From Geosiphon pyriformis (taxonomy: Eukaryota > Glomeromycota > Glomeromycetes > Archaeosporales > Geosiphonaceae), in contig JAAOMT010000777.1 of NCBI GenBank assembly GCA_016748015.1, positions 384,404-431,979 on the forward strand: a stretch of DNA of 47,576 nt, written 5' to 3'. The translations under genes were made by a program, and so were the position numbers. Within the stretch, counting starts at the first letter, position 1. Every line of letters begins with the position of its first letter. Shown piece after piece: positions 32,994-43,433 of this stretch. The notes under the pieces were generated by a model. That model was not told where the DNA came from and did no database searches. It worked only from the letters and a program-made list of their open reading frames with translations.

Positions 32994-33180
32994 TTCTTGA
33001 TTTTTTAATCAATAAATTTAATTAAAACAAAATTTTTTTATATAAATTTAATTATATTGTAAATTATTATAAATTAAGTTATTTTTTTAAAATGCTTTCT
33101 TAAATGTAGTTTAAAAATTATTTATTAATATATAACATAACTATTTTTTATATTAAATACAATTTATGCATTTTTTTTAC
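31826..33180. other. AT-rich spacer with AAC/AAT microsatellites
   Basis: No gene seen. A compound (AAC)n(AAT)n tract lies at about 32920-32992. The block lies between the 5' end of LINE copy 2 and the host gene island, and base composition returns to normal near 33200. Confidence 0.7.
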
Positions 33181-33438
33181 ACATAATTAGTCACTTGTAA
33201 ATTATTAATAATGAAAAATCCTATAAGGCAAACTTTGCTTGATCAATTGGCTACAACAAAAAAAGCGGTCGGTCATGTGCTAACTATCTCCGATTGTAAA
33301 TAGTGTGGTCGTCAGTATGAGTAAATATATCATTTTTTATTAAAACGTTCGGGTACATTACAAAAAACCACTCAAAAAGTGGTTAGGGTACTTTTGCCTT
33401 GGGGATCTTTTAAACGGCTTTTTTCTCCCTACATTCTA

Positions 33439-34063
33439 ATGTCCGAAAAACTGGCAAGAAAAGCAGTTGAAGATCTCTTGAAATATCGAACATCGATTCG
33501 GACTTTGCTTCCTATTTCTACTGAGGACACCCGTCAAAAAGTTTCTTCGAGTTCAAATGAAAACATCCAAAGTTTACATAAAACTTCTAAAACCATTAAT
33601 AAGAATACTAAACTCCCACCAACTAAAACTGGACTCAAAAAGATAAAGGATAAAAAACGAAGAGAGGCAATGCTCGCCGCTATTGAACACCGTAAAGAGG
33701 AAAAGGGACGTGTTAACCCTTTAGGTTTAAAATTTTTTATTAGAAATTCATTTTTTTCGCTGGTAATGAAACTGATCATTAAAATCTATTTAGAACAAAT
33801 CCGGAAAGAAAAGGAAACTCGAAAGTTCAACTTAAAACACAACTTGAACTATTTTAAATCCTCACAACTTGAATCCATCAAAGAAAAAGAATTGAAGAAA
33901 AAGGCATGTTTTTTCATTCATCTAATTTATTACAATATTTGGCTAATCGGTTATTTTTTAACAGATATTAGAGTTGCAATTGAAGGAAGAAAAATCCTTC
34001 GAGGCAACTTTTGAAAAGACATTAATGCCCAAGAAATCAAAATTGATTGATATTACTTTTTAA
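33439..34063 (+). CDS. Small Lys-rich protein, three exons (164 aa)
   Basis: Exons 33439-33724, 33794-33903 and 33965-34063 (495 nt). Intron 1 is GT-AG (69 bp). Intron 2 (33904-33964) uses GCATGT...AACAG, a GC-AG intron; splicing there joins KELKK to ILELQLKEEKSFE in frame. The protein opens MSEKLARKAVEDLLKYRTSI, has a Ser/Asn/Lys-rich linker, then the strongly basic LKKIKDKKRREAMLAAIEHR and a Lys/Glu-rich coiled-coil-like tail ending KKSKLIDITF. This looks like a nuclear or nucleolar factor, perhaps in ribosome biogenesis, but I do not recognise the family. Its last 11 bp overlap the end of the convergent gene (stop at 34053). Confidence 0.7.
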
Positions 34064-35415
34064 GATCAACTTTTTTAATTGCTTCCAAAACTTGAGAATG
34101 TATTTTTGGATGCGAGGCAACAATTCCAGTATTCAATTTTAACTTTCGACCAAGCGAGAAATCCAATGATTTGCCGTGAATGTCGGATAATATTCCACCC
34201 GCTTCTTGCACAAGGATGGCTCCTGAAGCGTGATCCTATAAAGATGAGCATGAAGCGTTTAGGAATCATTCAAAAAAATCCTTTTATTCCAAATTTATGA
34301 TGTTATACAATAGTTTACATTACCCATATATTCTCTTCGTAATCTACCCGCGTGGGTAAACGTAAATACACGTTCGCATCACCTCGGGATATTCCACAGT
34401 ATTTGCATTGACTGTCCATACGAAGTGGTGGTTTTGTAATACCAAGCAAGCTAGCAATTTGTGCAGCATTTTCATGTGATGAATGCTCAACTTCTACAGG
34501 CTCGCAAAATATAGCATCTGAAACAGAACTAATATCCGCAAAATTAATTGGCGATTCATCTGGAGATGATAGGCTTCGCTATCAAGTATCGGAGAAAATG
34601 AATTAAATACATGAAACAATTAGAAAAAGAGATTCCATTTTCTTACCTGAAAAGCTCCTTGGTTGTTGACCGCCACAAACAAGCATCCCTTTTCACCCTC
34701 AGGATTTTTAAAGTCGATCGGAAAATTGGGACAGCCCATTACCCCTAGTTCAACTCGCCCATTTATAATTAGCGCTAGACATATAGCAAATTGCTGTCCG
34801 CGAAGAAACCCTTTAGTCCCGTCAATTGGATCCACCGTCCACATGCCTATAAATATCTTGAATTTGACTAATTATCTTTCATGTTTAGGAACGAGAGGCT
34901 TTCTGAAACATACGTCCTTTGACTCCTCCAGGATGATTTCCTCGATCAATTGTTTGCAGCAACTGATGATTAAGAAAGTTTCCGTGAAAGATTTTTTTTA
35001 TAGTTTGATTTAACGTGACACATATATACTGACTTTCTCTTCATCTAAAGGCGAATCCAATACAGAATTGGTTAATTCAAGAACTTTCTGTCGAAGGGTC
35101 GTGGCTGAGTCACTTCGCAAATCTTCAGAATCTTCTTCCCCCACGATCAGATCATCAGGAAAAGATTCTTGTAAAACTGTATTCACCACAGCTTGTGCGC
35201 TAAAGTCAGCAACTAAGATTATAGGGGCAGGATATAAGATCAAAATTCTTTACCCTTAACTCATTTCATTAGCTATTATTACTTGTAACTGGAGATTTGT
35301 CTTTTTTGGTAATTTTCTCAGCTGTCACCAATTGACGAAAAACGCTCTGGCACACTTTGCTTGCTTGAAGAACGGCATGAATTGCAACAGAACGTTCCGC
35401 AAGAAAAGCTGTCAT
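34053..35415 (-). CDS. MET22: 3'(2'),5'-bisphosphate nucleotidase, HAL2/MET22-like (332 aa)
   Basis: Six exons: 35415-35283, 35212-35034, 34962-34914, 34846-34647, 34578-34324, 34235-34053 (999 nt). All introns are GT-AG and phases agree. The enzyme removes the 3' phosphate of PAP/PAPS, a by-product of sulfate assimilation, and needs Mg2+; the family is salt-sensitive in fungi. Family marks in order: KSPVTIADFSAQAVVNTVL, IVGEEDSEDLR (metal-binding E-E/D), LLQTIDRGNHPGG, the signature WTVDPIDGTKGFLRGQQFA (D-P-I-D-G-T), and the C-terminal motif DHASGAILVQEAGGILSD. The DPIDGTKGFLRG form and the RG-rich loop separate HAL2 from plain inositol monophosphatases. It is convergent with the small Lys-rich gene. 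Confidence 0.92.
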
Positions 35416-35573
35416 GATAGAAGAATGCGAATTTTTTTCGTGATCGTCGTATGACGTATTAGTTAAATTATTATCTAACTATTGTCGATCTCAGCCTCTA
35501 TATAATATACCTGTTGAAAGAACGCGACAAAATTTTTTTTATGAGAACCAAAAAATATTAACTATTAGTTTTC
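35416..35573. promoter_or_regulatory. Bidirectional promoter region between HAL2-like and CENP-A genes
   Basis: A 158-bp gap separates two divergent start codons (35415 minus, 35574 plus). Such a short divergent spacing implies overlapping promoters. I see no confident TATA or binding site beyond AT-rich patches (35531-35541 poly-T). Confidence 0.5.
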
Positions 35574-36473
35574 ATGGCACGACCTCCATCTCAATCTTCT
35601 CCAACACGAGCGTCTAGCTCAAGGGCAGCTGGAGCTTCTCCCGCATTGAGCTCCACCCCAGGGTCACCAGCTTTCGCAACCACAAGGGCAACGAGGCGGA
35701 AATCTGCAATTAAAAAGTTACCCCCTCGAATGACAACTCCATCACCAAAAACGCGACGTAAGTATTTACTTTCCTGCTTTATAAAAACGGCTCTAAACAG
35801 ATAAATATAAAAGAGACCAGTTCGTTTTGCAACCAATCTTTAACTCTTATTTTTGGACCTGCTTAATAGGTACTTCAAGTACTTCAAGTGGAACACCCAA
35901 AAAGCGTCGTTACAGACCAGGCACCGTGGCCCTAAGAGAAATAAGAATATTTCAGAAAAGCACTCACCTGTTAATACGAAAATTGCCTTTTGCAAGAGTA
36001 GTAAGTAAATTTATCGTTATTAGTTCACCGGTACTATTTAATGGCTTTTAAAAATGGAACGCGTCAGGCGTGTTGGATGGGATATTTAGATTAATAAAAT
36101 ATCATAAAATTGTATACCACAAAGATTCCGATCCGATTTCCCTTCAACACAATTAACTCAAAATTATCCCTACTCTTAATTTAGGTGCGGGAGATAGCTC
36201 AAGAATTTGTCACCGAAAGTCTGGAGTTGCGATGGCAAAGTGCTGCTATAATGGCGTTGCAAGAAGCAACGGAAGCTTATCTTGTACATTTATTTGAAGA
36301 CGCGTAAGTACTATGCATTCAAACATATTATAGATTCATAGTTAACGAGTCTTCACACAACCGGGTCATTTTCTAGCAATCTTTGTGCCATACATGCCAA
36401 ACGTGTGACCATTATGCAGAAAGATCTTCAGCTTGCTAGACGAATTCGTGGCCTCTGGGGCGGTCTCGGTTAG
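35574..36473 (+). CDS. Centromeric histone H3 variant CENP-A/cenH3 (176 aa)
   Basis: Exons 35574-35757, 35870-36000, 36185-36303 and 36377-36473 (531 nt); all introns are GT-AG. The tail (about 75 residues, Ser/Thr/Pro/Arg-rich) shares nothing with the canonical H3 tail. The histone fold begins [20 protein letters not shown] and runs through [14 protein letters not shown] to [17 protein letters not shown]. Loop 1 reads [13 protein letters not shown], three residues longer than H3 (DFKTDLRFQS), with Trp in place of Phe, as in Cse4-type proteins. The C-terminus, [11 protein letters not shown], resembles that of animal CENP-A. It replaces H3 in centromeric nucleosomes and marks kinetochore sites. 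The gene starts 158 bp from, and divergent to, the HAL2-like gene, so the two may share a promoter region. Confidence 0.93.
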
Positions 36474-37866
36474 AGATTATCAGTGCGGTTACATTTGTTA
36501 AAATTCCTTTCTATTCATTCGAAATCGGCATAATTATTACGTCGAAAATTCCTCGATTTTTATTTGTCTTCCCAGATTCGGAGCGTTTTCAAAAAAATGA
36601 CATGGACTTCTTGCTGGTATGAGAGAAACCTTTTATGGTTTACTCTTAGAATGACTTAAGGATTTCTTTTATTCTTTTAGCAAAAATTTCTTGTAATTAT
36701 GAAATTTTTGCTCTTTCAAACCCCTCATAGATGATTTCTATTTCCATAATTGTAAATATTTCACTAGCTTAATATAATAAACAAAGTTTGAACCTCAGCC
36801 AGTTTTCCAGTCTCTCAAATTGATTTCTTTAACTGACAGAATTGGTTTGATATCTTACCAATTACAATCAACTGAAATAAGTCCAAAAATGAGCTGTTGA
36901 TCAAGCTTCTATTAGTAACATTTTTTCTTGAAATTCGGTCGATATACTCAACTAGTGTAAACCTTATTTAGTTGCAAAAATAGGTACCGCATTCTTTCAG
37001 CAAATTGTACCCCGGGCCTCGCATTCTCAGTGGCTAAAAATTGATCAGATGAAAGGATAATTTAAAATGGGGAGTTCGTGTAAGGGGGTCTAGTCAATTT
37101 ATTAGCAAAAATAATATTGTGCCAATATTTTGTTGTCAATTTTGTTTGCCTTATCGTTGTTTTTGCCAATTTAACTTAGAAATTTAAGGTCCAGAAATCC
37201 TAATTTCCAAAGGCAATATTGCGCTCAGCTCTTACAATTTTTCCCTGATTAGTCCTAGGGTACAAATCATGGGGACTTTATTAAGGGGCACAGAAACTTT
37301 TTTGTGATCTTATGACCAAACCTTCAATTGGAACAGATCGGAGGTTCGCAATTATCATCCCTCGAATTGTCTTTTTTGTACAAATTTGAGAAGCTTCTAC
37401 ACTACGGCATCTTCCGAAATAATTGGTTTCTAGAATTTGTTGTGTTACTATACAGGTTTAAAAAGTTATGATTGGCAGGAAATCAAGATTCTCATCTAGA
37501 TTGTTTTTAGTAAGCTCAGTAACCCAATATTTTTAATTTTGAATTCACCAACTTTTAATTGCAATCATAAATGCCAAATTAGAATATTGGCGTTAAGTGC
37601 TTTGGAATATGATTAACGTTTAAATGTTGAAAATATTTGGCTTCAGCCTATTAAGAGAATAGTCGATTCTGCTGAATCAAGTGCATTGTCCCCTTGAAAT
37701 TAATAATTTATAATTTATTACGACTTAAAAGGATTACAATTCATCATCTTTGTGGCCTGTTAATTGCTTTTTTGTCATACCAAGAAATCTCTTAAGACTA
37801 CAGTCACGGACGCGTTTTATGTTCAAGAAATACACTTTTAACTGAACATCTTTTCTAAAACTCATA
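36474..37866. other. Intergenic region, no gene seen
   Basis: About 1.4 kb of moderate AT content between CENP-A and the antiporter. It holds the CENP-A 3' region and the antiporter promoter, and no frame with coding character. Confidence 0.6.
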
Positions 37867-40800
37867 ATGGCGGCTACCGAACAAGGGGGTATCGTTTCTG
37901 GACACAACCCCGCCGAAGTGAATGCGAAAAATCCTCTTTTATTATTTATTATACAGGTAACTAAAGTCGATATAAAACACGTCTCTAAATTTTACGTGCA
38001 TTTGCCTCAGGGTAATTGAGTTGTTTCCACAACAATTCCACTTCCCTCTTTTTAATTCTTTCAGACAGTCATTATAATATGCGTTACGCGTGGATTAAAT
38101 CTTGCCCTCTCCCGTTTTCGTCAACCGCGAGTAATTTCTGAGGTTTTGGGAGGAATTATTCTCGGCCCTTCAGTCTTCGGACAGATCCCTCATTTTATGG
38201 ACAATATTTTTCCCGCGGCTTCACTTACATATTTAAATCTAGTAGCAAATTTGGGATTGGTTCTCTACCTCTTTTTGGTTGGGGTGGAATTGGATTTGAA
38301 ATTATTGACGAAAAGAATTAGAGTCTCCTTAACCATCTCAATTGCTGGAATGGTTTTGCCCTTTGCTCTTGGTGCTGCTGTTAGTTATGGCTTGTATAAT
38401 GTCAATAACTTGCCAAATGTTACTTATGGCAATTTCTTGCTGTTCATGGGAGTCGCAATGGCTATTACGGTAAGTAAAATGAATTTAATTGAGCCGGATC
38501 ACAAATTGTTATTTTAGACCATTCCTCATAACTTTTTTAAAAAATAGGCCTTCCCCGTGCTTGCGCGTATCATTACTGAACTTAACCTTCTTAAGACAAA
38601 GGTTGGTCTTACCGCCTTATGTGCTGCAGTAGGCGATGACGTCGCTGCTTGGATTTTGCTTGCCTTGACTGTCTCCATAATAAATTCAAGCAATAGCCTC
38701 ACCGCCTTATATGTCTTTATGCTTGCGATTGGGTGGACTGTGGTTGTATTTGTTATTATCAGACCCATATTCCTAAAACTCATTGTGGCGACTAACAGTA
38801 ATAATACTGGTCCCTCTTTGACAATGATGGCATTAACTTTGTTATTAGTGCTAACATCAGCATTTGTAACTGAAGCGATTGGAATACATTTTATATTTGG
38901 CGGATTTATGGTTGGTGTTATAATTCCGCATGATGGTCGTTTCGCGTTAGGAGTTACCGAAAAGCTTGAGGATTTAATCAGTATTCTATTCTTGCCAATT
39001 GTAAGTACATTTCAAAAACCCTAGGTCCTGTCGAAAATTTTATCATTCTATCTAATAACTTGCAAAATCCCTCCAGTACTTTGCACTTTCTGGGCTTAAA
39101 ACTAAAATTGGACTTTTGAATGATGCTACTGCTTGGGGTTACGTTTTTCTTGTGATATTTGTTGCTATGACTGGTAAAATAACTGGTGTCACCACTGTTG
39201 CCAGACTTAACAAGATGTCGTGGAGAGAATCCTTCACTATTGGAATCTTCATGAGTTGCAAAGGGTATGAATTTATTAATCCCATAAGCTATATTATGAT
39301 ATTCTAAATTTTTCTAAACCAATTTCATTTTATAATATATAGTTTGGTTGAGCTGATTGTACTGAACATTGGTCTTGAGGCCAAAGTCATCAGCGAAAAG
39401 GTATTTGCCATTATGGTCGTTATGTAAGTAAAAAATACCGAATGATTTAAAATTATCAGTCAGAACCACAAGTTAATTTGGTACCCTTCCTTTTGGTATA
39501 GGGCTATTGTGACAACATGCCTTACAAGCCCCCTTGCACTATGGGTATATCCTAAGAAATACCACAAAGCTGAAGGGCTTACTCATCTCGATGAAGAAAA
39601 GAGTGGAAAGACTTTAGCCGTTGATTCTCGAACTTCAGAAACTACAGTACAAGAAAAACCCAGACTCCGCAAGTTATTAGTAGTCTTGAATCAAATTGAA
39701 TATCTCCCGGCCATGATGACATTAATTCAACTTTTGAGACCCTCGCGAACAACGACGAAACCTATACCGCAACAAAACGGCGAAAAGGGAGAAAACTTAA
39801 AAGCTGATACTATCTTTACTTCAGCAAGCCCAGAAGCCATTACAATTAATGCTTTGAGACTCATTGAACTTACTCAACGTACCACTTCTATCATGCAATT
39901 ATATGAAACGGAAGAAACGGTTCTTCTTGATCCTATAATGAATGTTTTCCGTACATTTGGGCAATTAAGTTTCATCAATGTAAAAGCAAACCTCGCCGTC
40001 TTGAGACTTGATGAATTTTCAGAGCAAGTGGCCCAAAGTGCTGAAGATACCTCCTCAGACATGATTATCATACCATGGGCTGGTGCTGGTACTATCATCC
40101 AAGATCCTTCCAATACACACGATATTATTTTAGGGTCACGTGAAGAAAAAAACACGAGTCCACAGGTCGCGAATTTCATCCAAGGTGTTTTCAGTCATGC
40201 TCCAACAAACGTAGGAATATTCGTTGATCGAGGGTTAGGTTTACTCCCGAAAGTAATAGACAAATTAGATGAAAATTCATCCTCCCTTAACATCAAAGTC
40301 TTTTTACCATTCTTTGGTGGGGCTGACGATCGAGAGGCTTTATCATTTGTTGTTCGATTACTCGACAATTCCAATGTCACAGCCGCTATATTAAGAATTC
40401 GAAAATCTGCAGAGCCAACAGAAAATGATACAATTCTATCTAATACTCAATTAATAGAACATGATTCAGAAATCCCATTGCAGAAACCTACACTCTCGCA
40501 TCAAATCTCCGCGGCTACTATACGTTCGACCCCTGATTTGACTGCCAAAAAGAAGGCTTCCGAAGAAGCCGACCAGGCCCTTCTGACACAATACTTTGCA
40601 AATGGAAGGGGAAGTATAATATACAAATCGAGATTGACATACCGTGAAATTGTTTCCGCAACTCCTTTACAGACAGCAATTCAACAAGCAAAGGACATTG
40701 TAAGTCGAAAAGATTTGGTTGTTGTTGGTCGGGGACGTGTTGATTCTCTTATAAATCATCGCGAGGAATGGAGTGAAGTGATAAGAAAAATTGGGATGAT

Positions 40801-40927
40801 GGGTTACGGAAGCGATAATCTAACGAGAAAATCACTTGGAGATTTAGCAGAGGGTTTACTGGTGGGTGGTGTGCCCGCAAGTGTTCTCATCATACAAAGC
40901 TCAGGTTTTGACTTTGTAAAAAAATAA
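37867..40927 (+). CDS. KHA1: K+/H+ antiporter, KHA1-like, CPA2 family (880 aa)
   Basis: Six exons: 37867-37956, 38065-38469, 38548-39000, 39077-39264, 39343-39423, 39502-40927 (2643 nt); all introns are GT-AG with consistent phases. Residues about 25-410 form a polytopic Na+/H+-exchanger domain: RGLNLALSRFRQPRVISEVL, LGGIILGPSVFG, LYLFLVGVELDL, then AFPVLARIITELNLL and the ion-site pair in CAAVGDDVAAW (about residues 195-196), then FGGFMVGVIIPH. The soluble C-terminal half contains two universal-stress-protein-like folds (ERTT..IMQLYE, GGADDREALSF). The yeast homologue acts on internal membranes in K+ and pH homeostasis; a similar role is inferred here. Length is close to that homologue. Confidence 0.92.
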
Positions 40928-41940
40928 TTTGAGCATTCTTATTAAAGCAGGTTTAGAGAAACCATTCTCCCTTAATCACCTTGGTAATTTAGAATTTTTT
41001 ATCTTGAACGAATTTTAATGTTTGTCCCGATTTTTATTTGTTTTTGTTTCATTTTATTGTACAAAACTTTAAATTCTTTTTTGTGCCACTTTTTCCTTAC
41101 TATTCTCTTTGTATTTTTAATTTGTCTTTCGACCAAAAAAAAATTTAGAACTTGGTTTCTAAAAAATCAAGCATTTTTTGGTAAAAAACTAAATCAAAAA
41201 CAATCAAAAATTTTTTAAACTTTATATATTAAAATATATTAATAAATATTTTTTTTAAAAAAATTTATTGTTAAAATTGTTTTTATATTTTAATGATGAT
41301 TTTTTTAATTATAAAATATTTAAATTTTTATTAAATTAAACCTTTTTGTTTTTAATTATAACTTTTATGTTTATAACAATAATAATAAAAATTATTATTT
41401 TTGTTAATTTAATTAAGAAACAACAATTAAAAAGTTTTTTTAACAATAAAAATAGATTTTTAAATATTATAAATTATACATTTTTTTTAAATATTGTTTA
41501 TTAAAAAGCAAACCACATTATGTTTTAAATTTTATCTAATTAAAAAAATTAATAAAAACTAAAAAAAACTTTATCTTATTAATTTTTAAATTATAAAAAA
41601 TACTTTTTCTATCTAGTATTTTTTTAAGCTATTTTTTTAATAAATTTTTATTTGCAAATTAGTATTTTTACCAAAAACATAGCCAAAAAAAGATAACAAA
41701 GAAGTTTATTTTGATGTAAAAAAATATTATTAAATAAAAATTTAGTAAATTAAATAAAAAGATTAGAAAGTTTAATATTAAAATATTATTATTAAAAAAG
41801 TTAAAATAAAATTAATTAGAAAAAATTTATAATATATTTAAAAAAATCTGTATTTTAAAATAATAAAGTAAATAATTTTTATTAGTAAAAAGTTTAATAT
41901 TTAAAAACTTCTAATTAAGAAAACAAATTATATTTTAATT
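40928..41940. other. 3' region of the antiporter, then AT-rich spacer
   Basis: The first 250 bp are the likely 3' UTR. From about 41220 the DNA is very AT-rich without frames and ends at the 3' end of the ORF1-only element. Confidence 0.6.
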
Positions 41941-43209
41941 TATTATTAGAGTTTAATGAGCAAGACCCAACCATTATCTAATATAATATGACTACATAGG
42001 GTCTTAAATTAGACGTAGTTCACGCATTTTCTACATGTAACCAGCTACTCAAGCCAGTTCAGGCTATACTATGTTGATGCATCAGAAGAAAACTTACCCA
42101 AAAATGACATCTTTTGAATAACAAAAAACAGAGTCGCACTACAAGAAACCAATCCAACCAGCCATTTAGCTGTTTTTAAGGCATTAGCTTTAACATTAAT
42201 AAGCTTATGTTTCCAAAGAAACAACAAGTTAGAAAACACCTCATTATCCAAACCAATTAGATGCTCTGAATTACCAGACATATTAATATCCTCTATGCAG
42301 CATTCTTTTTTTAAAGAAACCACTTTTTTCTCCAACTTACCAACAATCTTAATAAAAGAACCCATATGTACCATAACCTCATTGACCTTAAGGCCAAGTT
42401 TACTGCTTGAGACCAAATCTCCATTAATAAATTGCTCAAACAATTTGACCAAGAAACCAACTGGTTTAACAATAGACTCAACCAAAGTAGAAAGCTTGAC
42501 CAAATCAGATTCCAAAAAAGCCAACCGGGAAGACACTAAGGAATCACCAACAACCATAAAAGAGGAAGTAAAAGCCACCAAGAGAGAAAACTCAGAAGAA
42601 TCCAGAAAAGCAGAAGCTTTTGCATAAAAAACACCACCCACAAAACAAGACTTGAAAACCTTGGGAATCTTGGGAGTAGGAGGTGGGAAAATCTTGCAAT
42701 CCACAACCAGATGGCCTATTTCTTGACACCTAAAGCAGCACCAGCAGCCAGGAGTTTCCCACCAGATACGGCATTTTTTTAGAGTATCAGTCTTGACTAC
42801 AGCAGAATTCAAATCACCTTGAGAGACAAATGTAAACAAAGCAAACTGGGAATGATGACCAGAATCAGGAAAACAAGGGATAAAACATGTTTGACCACCA
42901 ATCTGAGAAATCATATTACTGATCTCAAAGGCAGTACAGCCAGGGGGAAGATTGACCAATTTGGCCTTAAACTTATTACAAGACAAAATAGTCTCATTTT
43001 GATTCACCAAAGGAAGAATTCTAACACTATCCTTGTTCATTAAGACTGACCAATGCTTCAAGACAGACACAGCAGAGTCCAACTTTTCAAAATAAACCAC
43101 CACATACTGCCAAATGCCAGCAGGTTTCAATACAACATGATGTTACTCATAGAAATATAGGAAATATATTAGCATGATTATTAGCCAATCAGAAATAGGC
43201 GTAGTAAAA

Positions 43210-43395
43210 TGTGGAATTCCAGGATTCCTCTCAGGAATTGCAGGATTCCAGGAATTCCAGGATTCTTTTCAGGAATTGCAGGATTCCAAGAATTTCAGGA
43301 TTCCCCAATGAGGAATTGCAGGATTCCAGAATTCCAGAATTCCTCGCATAGGAATTGCAGGATTCTAGGAATTCCAGGATTCCTGTTGTGAAGAA
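43210..43395. repeat. Tandem repeat of GGAATTGCAGGATTCCAGGA units
   Basis: Nine or so imperfect units built from AGGATTCC, AGGAATTCC and GGAATTGC. The apparent 60-codon ORF across it (NCRIPGIPGF-like) is only a translation of the repeat. Confidence 0.8.
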
Positions 43396-43420
43396 TTGAG
43401 GAATTAAGAAATCTCAATTA

Positions 43421-43433
43421 TGTATATATAGCA
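43421..43433 (+). promoter_or_regulatory. TATA-like box in the solo LTR
   Basis: TATGTATATATAGCAG lies centrally in the LTR on the plus strand, followed by a GC-normal stretch, as in LTR promoters. Confidence 0.45.

Noticed and set aside
41018-41218. 66-aa hydrophobic plus-strand ORF after the antiporter
   Set aside because: It is low-complexity Phe/Leu translation of T-rich 3' UTR with no splice or start context.
43209-43391. 60-aa plus-strand ORF in the solo LTR
   Set aside because: It is a translation of a GGAATTCC-type tandem repeat.
43210-43395. CRISPR-like array
   Set aside because: Units are contiguous tandem repeats without unique spacers, in a eukaryotic LTR.
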